A DNA stretch of 64,000 nt from Ianthella basta (lineage: Eukaryota; Porifera; Demospongiae; Verongiida; Ianthellidae), in contig OZ025880.1 in assembly GCA_964019415.1 (NCBI GenBank), positions 4,435,813 through 4,499,812 of the forward strand, in the 5' to 3' direction. Below are positions 14,165 to 25,998 of this stretch, one piece after another. The notes under the pieces were generated by a model. It saw only the letters and a list, made by a program, of their open reading frames with translations, did not search any database and was not told where the DNA came from. The position numbers and the translations under genes are program-made. How positions within the stretch are numbered: the stretch's first letter is position 1; every line of letters begins with the position of its first letter.

Positions 14165-14885
14165 CCACGTGACCTATCAATATCAATATCAATAAATATT
14201 TAAGTGCATCGTACCCATAGGTACTAGGACACCACGTGGTCCGATGCAGCACTGCACAAATCAAAAAGGATAGGGATAATAATAGTAAGTGGCGTCATAG
14301 TGAAAGAGATAGGCTAGTTAGAATGTACAGGGGACTAATAGAACCTAACTGACCACATAGAGTTAATGATAGACAAAATATGATGGTTCCTACATGCAAG
14401 TGATGACACCAAGGCTGCTACATCTCCATTGCTCTTTCCTGAGAGGTCTTCTTTTGCTTCGCCCATGGCTTTCAAGAGAGGCTGTCTGTGATGATCCCAT
14501 GCAGAGCACTGCAATAGCCAATGACACACATCCTCAACCTCCCCACTGTCACACTCCTTGCCTATCCTGTCCTCCCTCTTCACCCCATGTCATCTTCCCA
14601 TCTCAATCTGAAAAGCAGCAGTTCCACCTCTCAACTTCAACATCATCCTCCTTTCCGCCTTTGACTTCATGATCAGTGACGCACAGCTTGACTTAACCTC
14701 ACAATCCAATATCAGCTTCATCATTGATAACTTGGGCTTCTCATGCATTTCCTTCCTCCATTCATCTCTTACATTCCTCCAAGCGACACTTGACAACATA
14801 TCTTTCACATCCACCTCAGACAACTCCCTGATCACACCAATATTCACGTCCTGCCACCCAAATTTCTCTATATTAATGATCGTTC
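14165..14885 (-). mobile_element. LINE 3' fragment, second copy
   Basis: Minus-strand frames encode a helical segment, then MMLKLRGGTAAFQIEMGRW, then CDSGEVEDVCHWLLQCSAW. That is the Cys/His signature at the C-terminus of several LINE clades. It ends with a TATCAA-type repeat tail near 14168. Two adjacent frames are used, so at least one frameshift separates the parts. It is the same family as the copy at 8432-8945. Confidence 0.72.
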
Positions 14886-14952
14886 ATGAGTAATTTTACA
14901 CTAGTGCAGGACACATGTAAACACATGCACCCGCAATTGCCTGTTTCTCACA

Positions 14953-15018
14953 TCCTCGTCGTACGCGTGTGTGGAGTGACAAGTGCCGCGCGTGTGGAGT
15001 GACAAGTGCCACGCGTGT
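14953..15018. repeat. Short tandem repeat, about 24-bp unit
   Basis: The unit GTGTGGAGTGACAAGTGCC occurs twice, separated by CGCGC-type spacers that are G+C-rich relative to the surroundings. No coding or structural role is visible. Confidence 0.6.
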
Positions 15019-15691
15019 ACCCATTCTGACAAGTTTGGAATCAAAATTTATACATCAGAATGGATCAGATAAATAAATGATTAAATTACACTGAGGTTGA
15101 AAGGGGGTGGGGTCAATGCATTACACAGCATCCACAAGCACTTTCTTCCTCAGCTCTTCCTTGTAAGAGAGGATATCTCCCTTCCGACTGGTGATTGTCT
15201 GACTCTCACACACCCAAATCTCCTTCGCAACCTGAAATGCAATACATAAGCAGTGAGTAAAGCATGCACAAAATGACAGTGGTTTGAATTAGTACTGTTG
15301 ACTGTTATGAAAATAACAGGGTGGTACAGTATCCAAGTTATTCTAGTTCAAACGGTTGAACCTTCCCCCATTGAACTCCAGCTGAGGCATTTCTTACCAC
15401 TTCCTAACCACAAGTGCTGAATACATGCTAAAGTGGGGTGAGTCCAAAGAACATCTAATGAACAAGGGAGTGTACAGCTCTATCCCCTTTCATACAAGCT
15501 GTGGAGTGTGCTATTGTTCACAAAAATATAACGGAACAAGTGTCAACACAATAGTTTGGTATTCAAATGGAACACACCAGGAAGAAGGGCCTTCCCTGCC
15601 CTGTATTCTGCTTCCACAAACATTTGGTACAATTTGAACAAGTTAGTGGGTTCCTCTAGCTGACTCATAAGGCAATGGAAATGGTACATAG

Positions 15692-15868
15692 CAGTGGTGG
15701 ATCTAGGATTTCCAAAAGGGGGTTCTAAAGCAGTAAGATGCACACACAGTGCCCCTGATAAATGGCCATCATGCCTCTTTTTGATCTAAAAACTGCCTAA
15801 AATCCTACTTATGAATAGCAAAAAGGGGTTCCTTTGCACCCTTGGATCCCCCTCTAGATCCGCCACTG
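15692..15868. mobile_element. hAT-like MITE, 177 bp, with its empty site in the other duplicate
   Basis: The terminal inverted repeats start CAGTGGTGGATCTAGG and end CTAGATCCGCCACTG, a hAT-type pattern. The 5-bp sequence CATAG flanks both ends (15687-15691 and 15869-15873). The duplicated ABCF2 locus has the unoccupied site with a single CATAG at 58296-58300. The insertion therefore happened after the segmental duplication, or was absent from the copied allele. No coding capacity. Confidence 0.88.
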
Positions 15869-16535
15869 CATAGCTACGTATGAAATGACTATCATGAGTT
15901 AAGAGAAAGGGGGAGGGAGAACCACAAATGCAGATGGTGACTCAACATACTCAGATTATCAGCAAAATGTGCTATAGGCAACTAGCAGGGGATACAGCAA
16001 TGAATATGCACAATTTTCCCCACTAGTATTGTATATTTCCTGATATAGACTTACGTACCTGGCTGATGAGTCTAAAGTCATGACTGACCAGGATCACTCC
16101 ACCATCAAAGTCATTGATGGCATCAGCCAGTGAGTCAATAGTCTCAATGTCCAGGTGGTTGGTGGGCTCGTCCAGCAACAAGAGGTGGGGACTGCGGAAT
16201 GCCAACCATGCAAACACCACCCGACAGCGCTGGCCATCAGATAGGTTCTTAATGGGACAGACCTAAGGTACAGATGTGAGGTGAAAGAGGTGGCATGGAA
16301 TATGTACTTGTGCTTCACGACCACAGTGGTGCATTGACAGTGATTGTTCATAAAGTACACTAATACATTCACAAACATTAATGCATGGTTCAAGTGTTTC
16401 TGCAAACTTTGATGCACACACTAACATGGACGTACTGCAGCACACCCACACCCACACGCCCACACATAAACACACCCACCCACCCACCCACACGCACACA
16501 ATACCACTCTCTCATGTACGTACATACAGCAAAAT

Positions 16536-16536
<1 letters not shown>

Positions 16537-16604
<68 letters not shown>
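16537..16604. repeat. (CA)n microsatellite next to the exon 9 donor of the partial ABCF2 copy
   Basis: About 34 CA units. On the transcribed minus strand they form a (GT)n tract that begins at the splice donor (exon end 16608, then GTTTGTGTG). Confidence 0.95.
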
Positions 16605-16607
<3 letters not shown>

Positions 16608-16822
16608 CTGCTGTTGCCCAGTAAGGCTGTAGCGTCCAAGTACCCTTCTCATCTGCTCCTCCTCCTTCTCCTCTGGGTAGCATTTCATCATGTACGTCAG
16701 GGCAGACTGGTCCAGTGGCAGGTGGTCTTTCAAGTGCTGTGAAGTGGGCAGGGGGACCTTAGGAAACATGCTCTACTTGCATCAGATACACAAACAGAAA
16801 CAGTGACCATGAATTGACACTG

Positions 16823-16904
16823 CACACACACACACACACACACGCACACACACACGCATGCACGCACACACACACACACACACACGCACACACACACACG
16901 CATG

Positions 16905-16937
<33 letters not shown>

Positions 16938-16994
16938 CACACACTGCCCACACACACACACACACAAACACACACACATGTGCACATACACACA

Positions 16995-17034
<40 letters not shown>

Positions 17035-17095
17035 ACACACTGCCCACACACACACACACAAACACACATGCGTAAACACACATGCGCACACACAT

Positions 17096-17157
<62 letters not shown>

Positions 17158-17169
17158 CACACACTGCCC

Positions 17170-17201
<32 letters not shown>

Positions 17202-17231
17202 ATGCGCAAACACACATGCGCACACACACAT

Positions 17232-17301
<70 letters not shown>

Positions 17302-17324
17302 ACACGCACACACACACACACACA
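16823..17324. repeat. Compound (CA)n array with an embedded minisatellite motif
   Basis: About 500 bp of CA repeats, interrupted by GCACAC and ATGCGCAC variants. The motif ACCACACACTGCCCACAC recurs at about 16936, 17033 and 17158. It occupies most of the intron between exons 8 and 9 of the partial ABCF2 copy. The many long frames of alternating His/Thr or Cys/Val here are repeat artefacts. Confidence 0.95.
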
Positions 17325-18117
17325 AAGCCCAGACCACTAGCTCCATAGCAAACAAGCCACATCACGTTAACACCCAGGACAGCTAGCTCACTAACCACTT
17401 CACTCCAACACATAAGTAGCACTGATCACCTGTTAGACATATACATACACACGTACATACACACACATGTACATACACACACCTGGTGGTAGCGACCAAT
17501 CCGTAAATGAGCATGCTTCCTTATTAGCCCATCAGTAGGAACAATCTAGTAGCAGTGCAGAAAAAGAAACAACCACGAGAAATGTGGAACATGAAGGAGT
17601 TGTGCAGTATCCTTAAACAGAGGGAGGGAACGAAGACACAAACGTAATGTACACGCTGACACCTTATATTCTTAAGTGTCTTTCAAGTGAAGATAGATAT
17701 ACTTTGCACTGTGGTGCTTTCTGCATTGATTCATGGTATCCATGGAAACCAATACTCACCTCACCGTCCAGAAGCTTGAGTAGGGTAGACTTTCCGGCAC
17801 CATTTGGTCCCACCAGAGCCACCCGTGTCTCCAGGTCAATCCCAAAGTCAAGGTTCTTATACACCAGAGGCTGAACACACACATGAACACACATACACAG
17901 TCAGGACGTTACACAGCTACACACACACTTCACAAACACTTCACACACATCACAGCAAGCAGCAGCAGCACAATCAAACTTAAACCAACTGCACAGGCAG
18001 GTACATAACTGCAACACAAGGCAGTGACTACTGTTATCATTGTACGTATACTGTGCTACACACGTAATACATTCCCGTACACAGCAGTGACAACTGATTG
18101 CAAGGACAATTTCATGT

Positions 18118-18499
18118 TAGTCTCGCGTAGCCAGACCACTTTCCAGGGGAAAGGGTCTGGTACATTGCCTATGCACCACTTGTGCAGAGCCCCCCCCCCC
18201 CGGAACTTGGGGGCAATAATTGCATTTTATGCCTATGCGTTACCAGGCAACGAAGGCCACAACTTGATCGGCGTGTAGCAGGCTGCTATAAAAAGGCTTT
18301 GCCTAGCGAAATCGCTCGAACTGTGAAGGCTAAAAACTCGGCACCGAGCGAATCACGGCCTTCATTGCCACGGCTTGTGCAACACCGGTAGTTGTGAGCG
18401 GGCGGTTGCCTGGTAACGCGTGGGCGTAGACTGCAATTATCACCCCCTAGTTCCGGGGGGTCTCTGCACAAGCATGTATAGGCAATGTACCAGACCCTT
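18118..18499. mobile_element. Foldback MITE with TAGTCT terminus, in ABCF2 intron 6 (left copy)
   Basis: It begins TAGTCTCGCGTAGCCAGACC, followed by a small hairpin of the AGACC/GGTCT type. Two arms of about 95 bp (about 18153-18252 and 18402-18499) are reverse complements, starting GGGTCTGGTACATTGCC and ending GGCAATGTACCAGACCC. The same element sits at the same place in the right-hand ABCF2 gene, so it predates the duplication. It belongs to a TAGTCT family also seen at 28751 and 30517. Confidence 0.8.
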
Positions 18500-19138
18500 C
18501 TCCCCGACCGATGGCGTCATAATATAATATGCCTCCGTTGCTATCCAGTTGGGCACACATACACAAGCTGCTATGAACACACATCACAACTCTCACAATC
18601 ACTAACATACAACATACCATAATTATAAACTATGATGGCATTGCATTTCCTAAGTACGTATGTAAGTAGTTATCTCTTCACCCCCATGCACTGAACATTA
18701 CATTTCACCCTAGCATCTCCATCAAACCAGTACCATAACATAAATATAGCAAATACGAAATAATGTTATAAGGGTGACATTTCGAGCACAAGTGAGGAAT
18801 ACAGACCCATGTCCTCAACACGCAGTACATTAGTCCTAGAATGCTAGCACTCACAGCACATGTTGGGTAGACGGACTTACCATGTCTGGAGCATACTTGA
18901 AGTCTACATGCTGCACCATGACGACAGGAGGGGGGAGCCCCCCGCAGTCAGGAAAGGAGAAGGTCACCACCTACAGAAGGAGTTATGAGGAGAAGGGGGG
19001 AAGGACGCAGGGAGGGTGGTGTTGTTGGTACTGTGAGCTGGCTGTAATATGGTCTTACCCTGCTGCATGTGTGAGGTGTGTGTTGCTTTGATAATACGTA
19101 CACACACATTGCACCACTCAAACACCTACACACATACA

Positions 19139-19140
19139 CC

Positions 19141-19192
<52 letters not shown>
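19139..19192. repeat. (CA)n microsatellite at the segmental duplication breakpoint
   Basis: About 25 CA units. Left of it the sequence matches the ABCF2 intron 5 flank at 61.14-61.30 kb. Right of it the sequence matches the first-exon cassette also found at 42.8 and 49.1 kb. The junction lies inside the repeat. Confidence 0.9.
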
Positions 19193-19193
<1 letters not shown>

Positions 19194-19214
19194 GCAAACA
19201 TACATATGTACATA

Positions 19215-19848
19215 CTCTCTCAAAGACATGGACGAGAGAAGAGGGACATGGATGGAGGGCACAAGTGCTTTACAGCACACCCGTAGTCATTGCAGCGGCT
19301 AGGGTTCTGTTGTGGCAGAAGGTAGTTCGCTCGACAGCACTACGCGCACCATCTGGAGAAAATTTCGAAGGGTGGCTGTGCGCGCTTTAAGCTTTAAATG
19401 CTATAGACCGTTAACAAAAGTTAGCGTGCAAAATTCGTGGGGCTCACCAAGTTCTACGTCGCTCCTGTCACTTCTCTGAGACAGGGAACTGAAGTCCTTG
19501 AACCATGATTGAAAGCGTCGTGTGAAATAAGTCGCTGAACTGCTGGGTGCTATCCCGCTGCTTCCTATACGTCTTCAGACCGTTTAAAGCTTAAGCGCCT
19601 AATTTTTCTCCAGATGGTGCGCGTAGTGCGGTCGATGAACTGCCTTCTGGCACGTGGCGTGGTTGCCTGTTCTACAACTTTCGAAGGCAGAAGACGCCTA
19701 TGCTCCGCGCGGAGTGACGTTTGGAAGCCGGTTCAATCCTTCCCTCGGTCCTTCCGGCGTAAGAGAGGCAAACAAAATGGCCGACAATATAAATTTCCTA
19801 TCTTCAATACTTCCGTCATAACATTATTATATAAATGTAAGCACAGTT
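19215..19848 (-). pseudogene. First-exon/promoter cassette, copy A
   Basis: G+C-richer block with relatives at about 42855-43260 and 49055-49570. On the minus strand it contains an ATG (19504-19506), a short exon and a donor at 19448/19447 (CTTG then GTGAGC). On the plus strand it contains a divergent ATG with the start AAAATGGCCGACAATATAAA near 19775. The minus-strand exon of copy A does not keep the same frame as copies B and C, so it is probably dead. It reads like a bidirectional promoter plus first exon of an unidentified gene family. Confidence 0.55.
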
Positions 19849-22749
19849 TTTAATATAATTATATATAATCAATCATGAAACAGGCACACATGCGCACTGC
19901 CTATGATATACGAAACATACATGAATGAATTGGAATGTTTCAATTTAATACAGGAAGCACGTTTAGTCATCAGTATGTCCAAGAATCACACATAGCCCAT
20001 CTTGCCCTCAGATGAGGCAAGGGGGATGTTGCTGGATGTAAGGACTGCGTCCGAACGAGAAGCGCCATTCGCACTAACAACGTGACTGAACTTCAATAAT
20101 AGCAGCAACAACAATACAATAGCTGCAAGGACTTATATATATAGGACTGTTACACAGCTGCAACACCACTAATGGTTCACTAGTACACAGTTCAGAGTCA
20201 TACAGACTTACACATAGCAACACACACAATGTCAAGTAAACAGATGACACCAGTTCATCACACCGGAGAATTCACACGATCTTTTTGATCTGGATCCTCT
20301 GATGGCCATGATTGCAGATCTGATCAATGTGAATGAGGTCCTACGTCTGAGCCAACCCATCACTTGGGAGTAGTGGAGTTTTCTTCTCTCTGCAATGGTG
20401 TCGGCAACCCCTTGAAAACGGTGTACTCTTTCGCCATGCCCCCCGTAGTTGACAGGACTAGGGGCGTAAACACTCCTCGTTCACCTTCCCTATTTGCAGT
20501 GCATGGCTGAAAGTGCTCACCATCAGGTTGTAGCCTAGGCTCCACTAAGACGTTGGGGCACACTTCCCTCAGCAGCTCTGCTACTAGGTCACAAGTCTCA
20601 TTGTAACTCAGGGTAGGTAGACCACTCTTGTGGCATGACATTGCATGATCAACTGAGAAAGGAGTGCCACATGCACATGTTGAACTCACATTATGTATGT
20701 TCCAGCCATAACGCAAACTAATGGCATCCCTAAAGGCACCCTGCTGAGGCAGAAACTGTGCGCATCAATGGGAGAGTGGAAATCCATGATGAGGCACCTG
20801 TCTCGCTAGCACAGTCAAGCAATCTACATGCTGCTGGTTGGAGCTGCTCGTGGCCTTTCTTTGACTCCTCCATTTGCCTTTCACTCTTCACCCTTATCAC
20901 TGCAGCCTTGGCCTGTTTTTTTTTGCCATAGGGTCCATTTTGAAGGTACTTTCCTGTGTGTAGATTGAATTCACCAGAGGGGCTGTTACCTGTTTTGATG
21001 CCTCATACTCATAGTCACACACTGCGACTGGGTTCACAATACCCATTCCTCCCAGTCTTACCGGGAAGGCCAGTAGTGCTCTCTCCACATCCGAGCAAGG
21101 TGATCATCCAGTCAATGCAGGGATTATCTTTTGGTGGATGACATCCTCCAGAGGCTGGAGGTAGGGACCACACTGTGGAATGGTTCTAAGGAGGTAGGTT
21201 CATTTGTTCCTACTTCCATGCACAGAAGCTGCATGCGCTGCTTGGGGCTGACTGACAGCAACAATGGCTAACTTCTCCACTTCCTCCATCCATTCATTGA
21301 CTTTCCCATGTACATACTTTTCTGCAAAGGCGCTCGAAGCTATAGCCGCCCCTAGGTGCCTCCTGCCATGAGTGATGATTATGATGCCAGTGTCTGAAAA
21401 TACGGATTTGGCTGTGTGTTCATGCTCATCCTTCACAACAAGTATGGTCTTGGTTGCATTTGGAGAGTAGCCAAAGTGAGGCCCAAAGATTGACAGCGCA
21501 TCCCACCACTGTTTTAGCCGTTCACAGGACACGGCTACAGTGGCATCGTCTGCAAACCAAACCTGATAGACCGCTTGACACACCTCTATTAGCTTGAGTA
21601 TGAGAGGAACAATGGTGAGCACAAACATTGCCATACCTAGCGGATCTCCTTGCATTGTTCCTTCTTTTGAAAGAATTTCCTCTCCACTGGATACAACAGT
21701 CGTATTGGTGATTGATAGCAGTTTGCCAACACGGTTTTAAGAGCAGGACAAACATATTTCATGTTCTGGAGGGCCACATTTCGGTTCAAAGCATTAAAAG
21801 CATTTGTGGCATCAACCAGATGAGCACCTTCCACCTCAGATTCATCAAAGACTTCCCTTGTAGCATGCACTGCTGCCTCGCAGCCACTCCCAATACCAGA
21901 ACACGCCTGTAATGGGCCAGCTGTCATCATGTCTTTCCTCACTACAGACAATACCTCAGGCCACCTCCCCAACCCTGATGGGGTGAACACCTGGGTTCTT
22001 GTTCAGTGGGACAAGACAGCATGCAAGCAGGGCACTTAGACCTGATGGAGATACAGGTTGGATGCAAATGCACTTGGCAACTCCAGCGATGGCATCACAT
22101 AGGCCACTTGATGTTTCTCTAAAAGAGGAGCACATATGGCTCCATGCACGGGCATCTACTCCTGATGGGCAGCAGAGCCTTTGCAGTGTAGGGCCGTGCT
22201 CTTAATCATGGTCCCATCAATGGCTTCAAAGATGGCGGGGTCTGCTGGAAAGGCATTGGGCAAGGTGCTGGACAGAAGTGCTTCATTGGACAGAGGCTTT
22301 CCTTCTGGGTGCAGTAGCTCCAGGATGTTCAGAACAGATTCGGTGGTACCCCCATTGGTTTAAATGACATCTGAAAGTTAAAGAAGCAAACCAGATGTGC
22401 TTCGTGACAGAAAGTTGAGAGCACCGTGTACATTTCCAAGGAACATCATCCTACTAAATGCCCATGAAACTGCTTCAATAGCCATTTGAGTGTCATTGGT
22501 AGGGAGATGAGATTGGATGCACTGGCCCTCTGCCACCAGGACTTCAATTTCCCCCTTCTTCCAGATCTCTAGACGCCTCTGTAAGCAAGTGACATGGTCC
22601 TTCGCCTTGCTGGTCTTGGAAGGTTTTTGTAGAAGCAGTGCTTGCATGAAAAAGCAGGCTTTGACCGCAATACTCTCGAGGCTTGAATTCTCAGCATATG
22701 CTTGGAAAAGGTTGGCCATTTCCTGGACGAATGACTTCCCTACCTTCCC
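19849..22749 (-). mobile_element. LINE-like retrotransposon with 15-bp target duplication, degraded
   Basis: Flanked by AATGTAAGCACAGTT at 19834-19848 and 22750-22764. This supports target-primed insertion. Minus-strand frames give, in order: an N-terminal helical region (22719-22378), reverse transcriptase blocks with DATNAFNALNRNVAL, GDPLGMAMF and FADDATVA (about 21990-21200), a linker with PVRLGGMGIVNP (about 21050), and a C-terminal Cys/His motif CACGTPFSVDHAMSCHKSG (about 20670). The parts lie in several frames, so it is a degraded copy. The duplication length and the Cys/His ending argue for a non-LTR element; a tyrosine-recombinase retroelement is the alternative. It inserted into cassette A, whose flank resumes at 22765. 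Confidence 0.8.
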
Positions 22750-22764
22750 AATGTAAGCACAGTT

Positions 22765-23111
22765 ATACTACTGCAGTATACATATTATATTGTGGTAATC
22801 TGATTGGTCCAATGGAGGTGTTCTAAATCTAATCTAGCTAATACCACCACTGATTCAACTTATACCACCTCTGGTAGCTTCTGGCGCTTTAAGGCAAACT
22901 TTCGACAACATAGCTGTGGCAAGCTTGGAGTGAAATTAACTTTAGCAACGTTCTGAGGTACTTCACAGCAGCTGGGCCTCGCAGAGTTGTTTCCGTGCAG
23001 TTTACGCTGCCGTTTGACTGCTCGGCTATCTTTTTGTCGTCATTCCTCGGTAGAACTGGCCAGCGTGGTCCTTCCCCGTATTGACGCTGGTTGCTATCAT
23101 AGTCTAAACAA
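22765..23111. other. Spacer downstream of the LINE-like element
   Basis: Continuation of the cassette A flank after the insertion, then unassigned sequence. No coding exon or RNA gene was recognised. Confidence 0.4.
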
Positions 23112-23259
23112 CTTATACCGAGCTCCTTCGGTGTCTACGAGATTTAGAACACCTTGGAAACCAATAAAGAGGCCCTTGCGCTTCGAGCGTGGGCCTCCAT
23201 AGTAATCGGTTTCCCATGGTGTTCTAAATTCCATAGACACCTCGGATTTCGGTATAACC
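23112..23259. mobile_element. Short foldback element, about 150 bp
   Basis: Arms of about 50 bp (23112-23162 and 23208-23259) are imperfect reverse complements. The left begins TTATACCGAG and the right ends TTCGGTATAACC, with GTGTTCTAAA and TTTAGAACAC as inner blocks. Non-coding, MITE-like. Confidence 0.65.
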
Positions 23260-24599
23260 TATATACATACATACATACATATATACCACCAGAAGTGTGA
23301 CACGAAGCCAAAGATGTCAAAACAAAAACAATATAGGGGGCCGCCGCCTAAAAACTTAAGAAAGGTGCATTGGGCCATTAGTCATGTGAGGAGTGGCTAG
23401 CCAATGGCTAGGTGTGGGGTGTCACCTTCCTGTATGTGCAAAGTGCAGTAGCTGACTACAGGGATATGTAGCTTCATGACACAGTGTGCAATGCATGCAA
23501 ATACTATATATTGCTCACACTCCATGACTAGTGCTACCTACTAATGAGGGTACAGTGACATGTTCAAAGCCTCAAAGAGGGTTCTCAGGGAGCAATAAGG
23601 ATTCTATACCCTTCAAAAACAGCCTAGCAAGAACACTGACAAGAAGATTGATGGACATAATAAGCAAAATAGACACCCTGCGCTTTCAAGACTCACACAT
23701 AAAGACATCTCTATTGCTGTGGAAAGGGGAAAGAAAGATGCATAGGAGAATATTGATCACGAGGCCCTAAGGATGGCAACCTTACTCAAGGAAAACAAAT
23801 GTTGGGATTATCCACCAATCCTGCAAGACAAGACCGCAAGCAAGACTGTAAGTGCAGCAAAATGTTGCTAGATGTAGGGATGGTGCAAATGTATTCAAAG
23901 TCAGTGAATGTTAATGACTTGCATGGGTTTTGCGTGGACAGGCTGGTCCCACTCTTTGCATGGACTGGCCCTCCTCCTTGTTCCTATGTTTTTTTCGCCA
24001 GGTGGTTTGCCATGCCCTTAAGAGACACACTGCACCATCCCTACATCTGCCCTTGTTTGTGCACCTTTGTTTCTCGACTTTTTATGGAATGCAAATTGCA
24101 CATGGACAACGGCTGATGTACTTGAAAGGCTTCCAAACAACAGTGGCAACAAATGAATGCATGGCAGGATGTGCAGCACATTGTGGGATGTGGCTGGGTG
24201 GGCAACCTAGGGTAGGCTGTGGTGGGTGGGTGCAAGATTTATTACATCTGCTTGGCTAGCCTATCATTTTGCGGAGTTAGTTGTGCTCTAGGCTAGGATG
24301 GCAGAAAAGGAGGGCTAGGGGGCTGTAGCCCTCCCCCCCCCTCCCCAACCCCAAGAATTACTTATCTAGGAAGTCGTGGTGGTAGGCAAGACTGGCTTGG
24401 TCATGGAGTAACTCCCACAATTCCAATCATATTTTGCTGCCACTCTGACTCACTGTCTGGAGTGATATTGGCTATAGCTACGTATTTGCCCATACCACAG
24501 GCGGTCTAGAGGTACGGCCCCTACATGCACACAAAAGAGCTGCACTATACCTACACCCCTGAATGCAGGATGATTGTGGAGAGGAACCAGAAGTGACAG

Positions 24600-25100
24600 C
24601 TAGCTCTCATCGCCAAGCGAACGCGGAAATGACGGCCGGAAGCAACGGCGCAGTAAGAGAAAATGGCACGGCCGCGGATAACCTCTGAAACGGTGCGCTG
24701 GCGAATGTCGGGCGAAGCATCTCCTGTATGCGCCCTAGAACAGTCATCTCGCCGCGTTGTGGAGCTATTGAATCGCAACTGAAAGAGGATTAGACGATCA
24801 AGAGTGTCCGAACGTGTAGTTACGTCAGCGTAAAATGGCGTCTTTCTCCCAGGGGCCTCCCCGAGGTCTAGTAACCTCCGTTTGTGGACTGGCTCGCGGA
24901 GTCATCAAACCTACAAAAGGCACTTACCTGGCGAAGGTGCTGTAAAATTGTGGATAAATCACTCCCTTACTCATTATCGTTCGTGAGTTACAGCTGACGG
25001 AGAAGAAGAATACGAAAAAGAAGAATAAGACGAAACACGGCAAAAGAAGTCGACGCTTTCTACACAACGACGCGCGCGCGTGAAAGTAAGGTTAGCTCTG
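24600..25100. promoter_or_regulatory. CpG-rich patch, possible orphan promoter
   Basis: Locally enriched in CG dinucleotides (for example CGACGCGCGCGCG near 25070) against an AT-rich background. Short frames diverge from it on both strands. The promoter role is an inference. Confidence 0.3.
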
Positions 25101-25707
25101 CATACTGTACAGCCTCCCTTCCTTGTAGGCGGTTTCTTGTGTCGGTTCTCACTACTGTTCAGGAGTAGCGCGACTTTAAATTTCCGTTTGTATTACAGCA
25201 TACAAACAACCACCACCATCCCTACATAGACAACACTACTGCACGGCACGCCAGCGCCTGTCTGCCGATGCCCGCATGTTGTGTGACTGTGCATTGATGT
25301 CAGCTGGGCAGTATGCTGGCATCTGCAACGTCATTTGTGCACGGCATGTGAGTATGCAAGGGGGAGCATTAAGCAGATTGTACCATTATATAGCATGCAG
25401 TGCCAGCAAGTGGAGCACATGCCAGTGCACATAGTAAGGGACAATGCTATGCCTTCAAATTAGTGTATGTAATTAATGGATCATGTGAAACATACTGGCT
25501 AAAGGCATGCATGTGCATGGTGGTGATTCATGTATGTACTGAGGATGAGGCTGTGCACCGATATGGCATATAGCTATGTAGATTGTCTGTCTGAAAGAGC
25601 ATTTGAAATTCCTTAAAATAGTCACATTGGCATGCACTGACACCAATAGGAAGTGACGTCACTTTCTTGCGGCAGAATAAAATACTGTACATTGTCAAGG
25701 GCTGCAA

Positions 25708-25998
25708 GAGTGGTCAAAAATGGCGTCTCTGCCCGACGAAAAAAGGAAGCGCTCTCTTTGGCTGCAGGGCAGCTAGGTGGCCAGCACCCCTCTAAGCTCG
25801 AGTCCCTCCGCTCCCTTAACTGGCATGGCATCAAGTCCGCCAATGACTGGTAGTGGAAGAGCTGGTTGATGATTGTAAAAATGGCGTGTTGGCCCGCGGA
25901 GTATAGATGAAGGACATCTTGCTTTTCGGCCGCAAGGCAGCTAGATGAACGGCACCCCACTAAGAACCTGGCCCCCTAGTACCTGAACTGGCACGGAG
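25708..25998 (+). repeat. Diverged tandem duplication, about 120-bp unit
   Basis: Two copies (about 25708-25832 and 25876-25998) share AAAAATGGCGT near the start, then GGCAGCTAG, GGCACCCC-type and AACTGGCA blocks in the same order. Each starts with an ATG in an AAAATGGCG context. It could be a duplicated 5' exon or a repeat unit; no protein family was recognised. Confidence 0.5.

Larger units (their letters stand above)
13959..15120. other. Intergenic region between receptor B and the partial ABCF2 copy
   Basis: Contains the presumed promoter of receptor B near 13960-14160, a LINE fragment (14165-14885) and a small G+C-rich direct repeat (about 14953-15018). A motif at about 14120-14165 (GTTACGCGCATACCTCCAAC) also occurs in a receptor B intron at about 9532-9562. 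No host exon was recognised. Confidence 0.55.
15121..18970 (-). pseudogene. ABCF2: Partial ABCF2 duplicate, exons 6-11 only
   Basis: Six exons on the minus strand: 18970-18881, 17870-17760, 17545-17483, 16736-16608, 16262-16059 and 15231-15121, ending in TAA. They encode the linker and the second ATP-binding cassette of ABCF2: Walker A GPNGAGKS, signature LSDGQ, Walker [13 protein letters not shown] and the switch His in SHDFRL. All six exons stay in frame and splice sites are kept. Exons 1-5, which encode the first cassette in the right-hand locus, are absent. The duplication breaks in a (CA)n tract within intron 5. An ABCF protein needs two cassettes, so this copy is probably non-functional as ABCF2 unless it is expressed from the cassette at 19.2-19.85 kb. 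That cassette's exon ends in phase 1, whereas exon 6 starts in phase 0. Called a pseudogene by inference; the frame itself is intact. Confidence 0.8.
15050..19190. repeat. Segmental duplication, left copy
   Basis: This interval aligns in the same orientation with about 57655-61350. It covers the ABCF2 3' flank, exons 11 to 6 and all intervening introns, including the CA arrays and the foldback MITE. Many stretches over 100 bp differ at only a few positions. It starts where both copies read AGAATGGATCAGATAAATAA and ends inside a (CA)n tract near 19140-19190. The copies differ by CA-array length and by a hAT-like insertion present only here. Confidence 0.9.

Noticed and set aside
16823-17324. 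CRISPR-like regular repeats
   Set aside because: The repeated unit is a microsatellite with variants, with no unique spacers of even length, in a eukaryotic intron.
16382-17422. Long frames of alternating His/Thr or Cys/Val on both strands
   Set aside because: They are translations of (CA)n/(GT)n arrays in ABCF2 introns; the same applies at 48.76-49.0, 58.8-59.6 and 62.1-62.4 kb.
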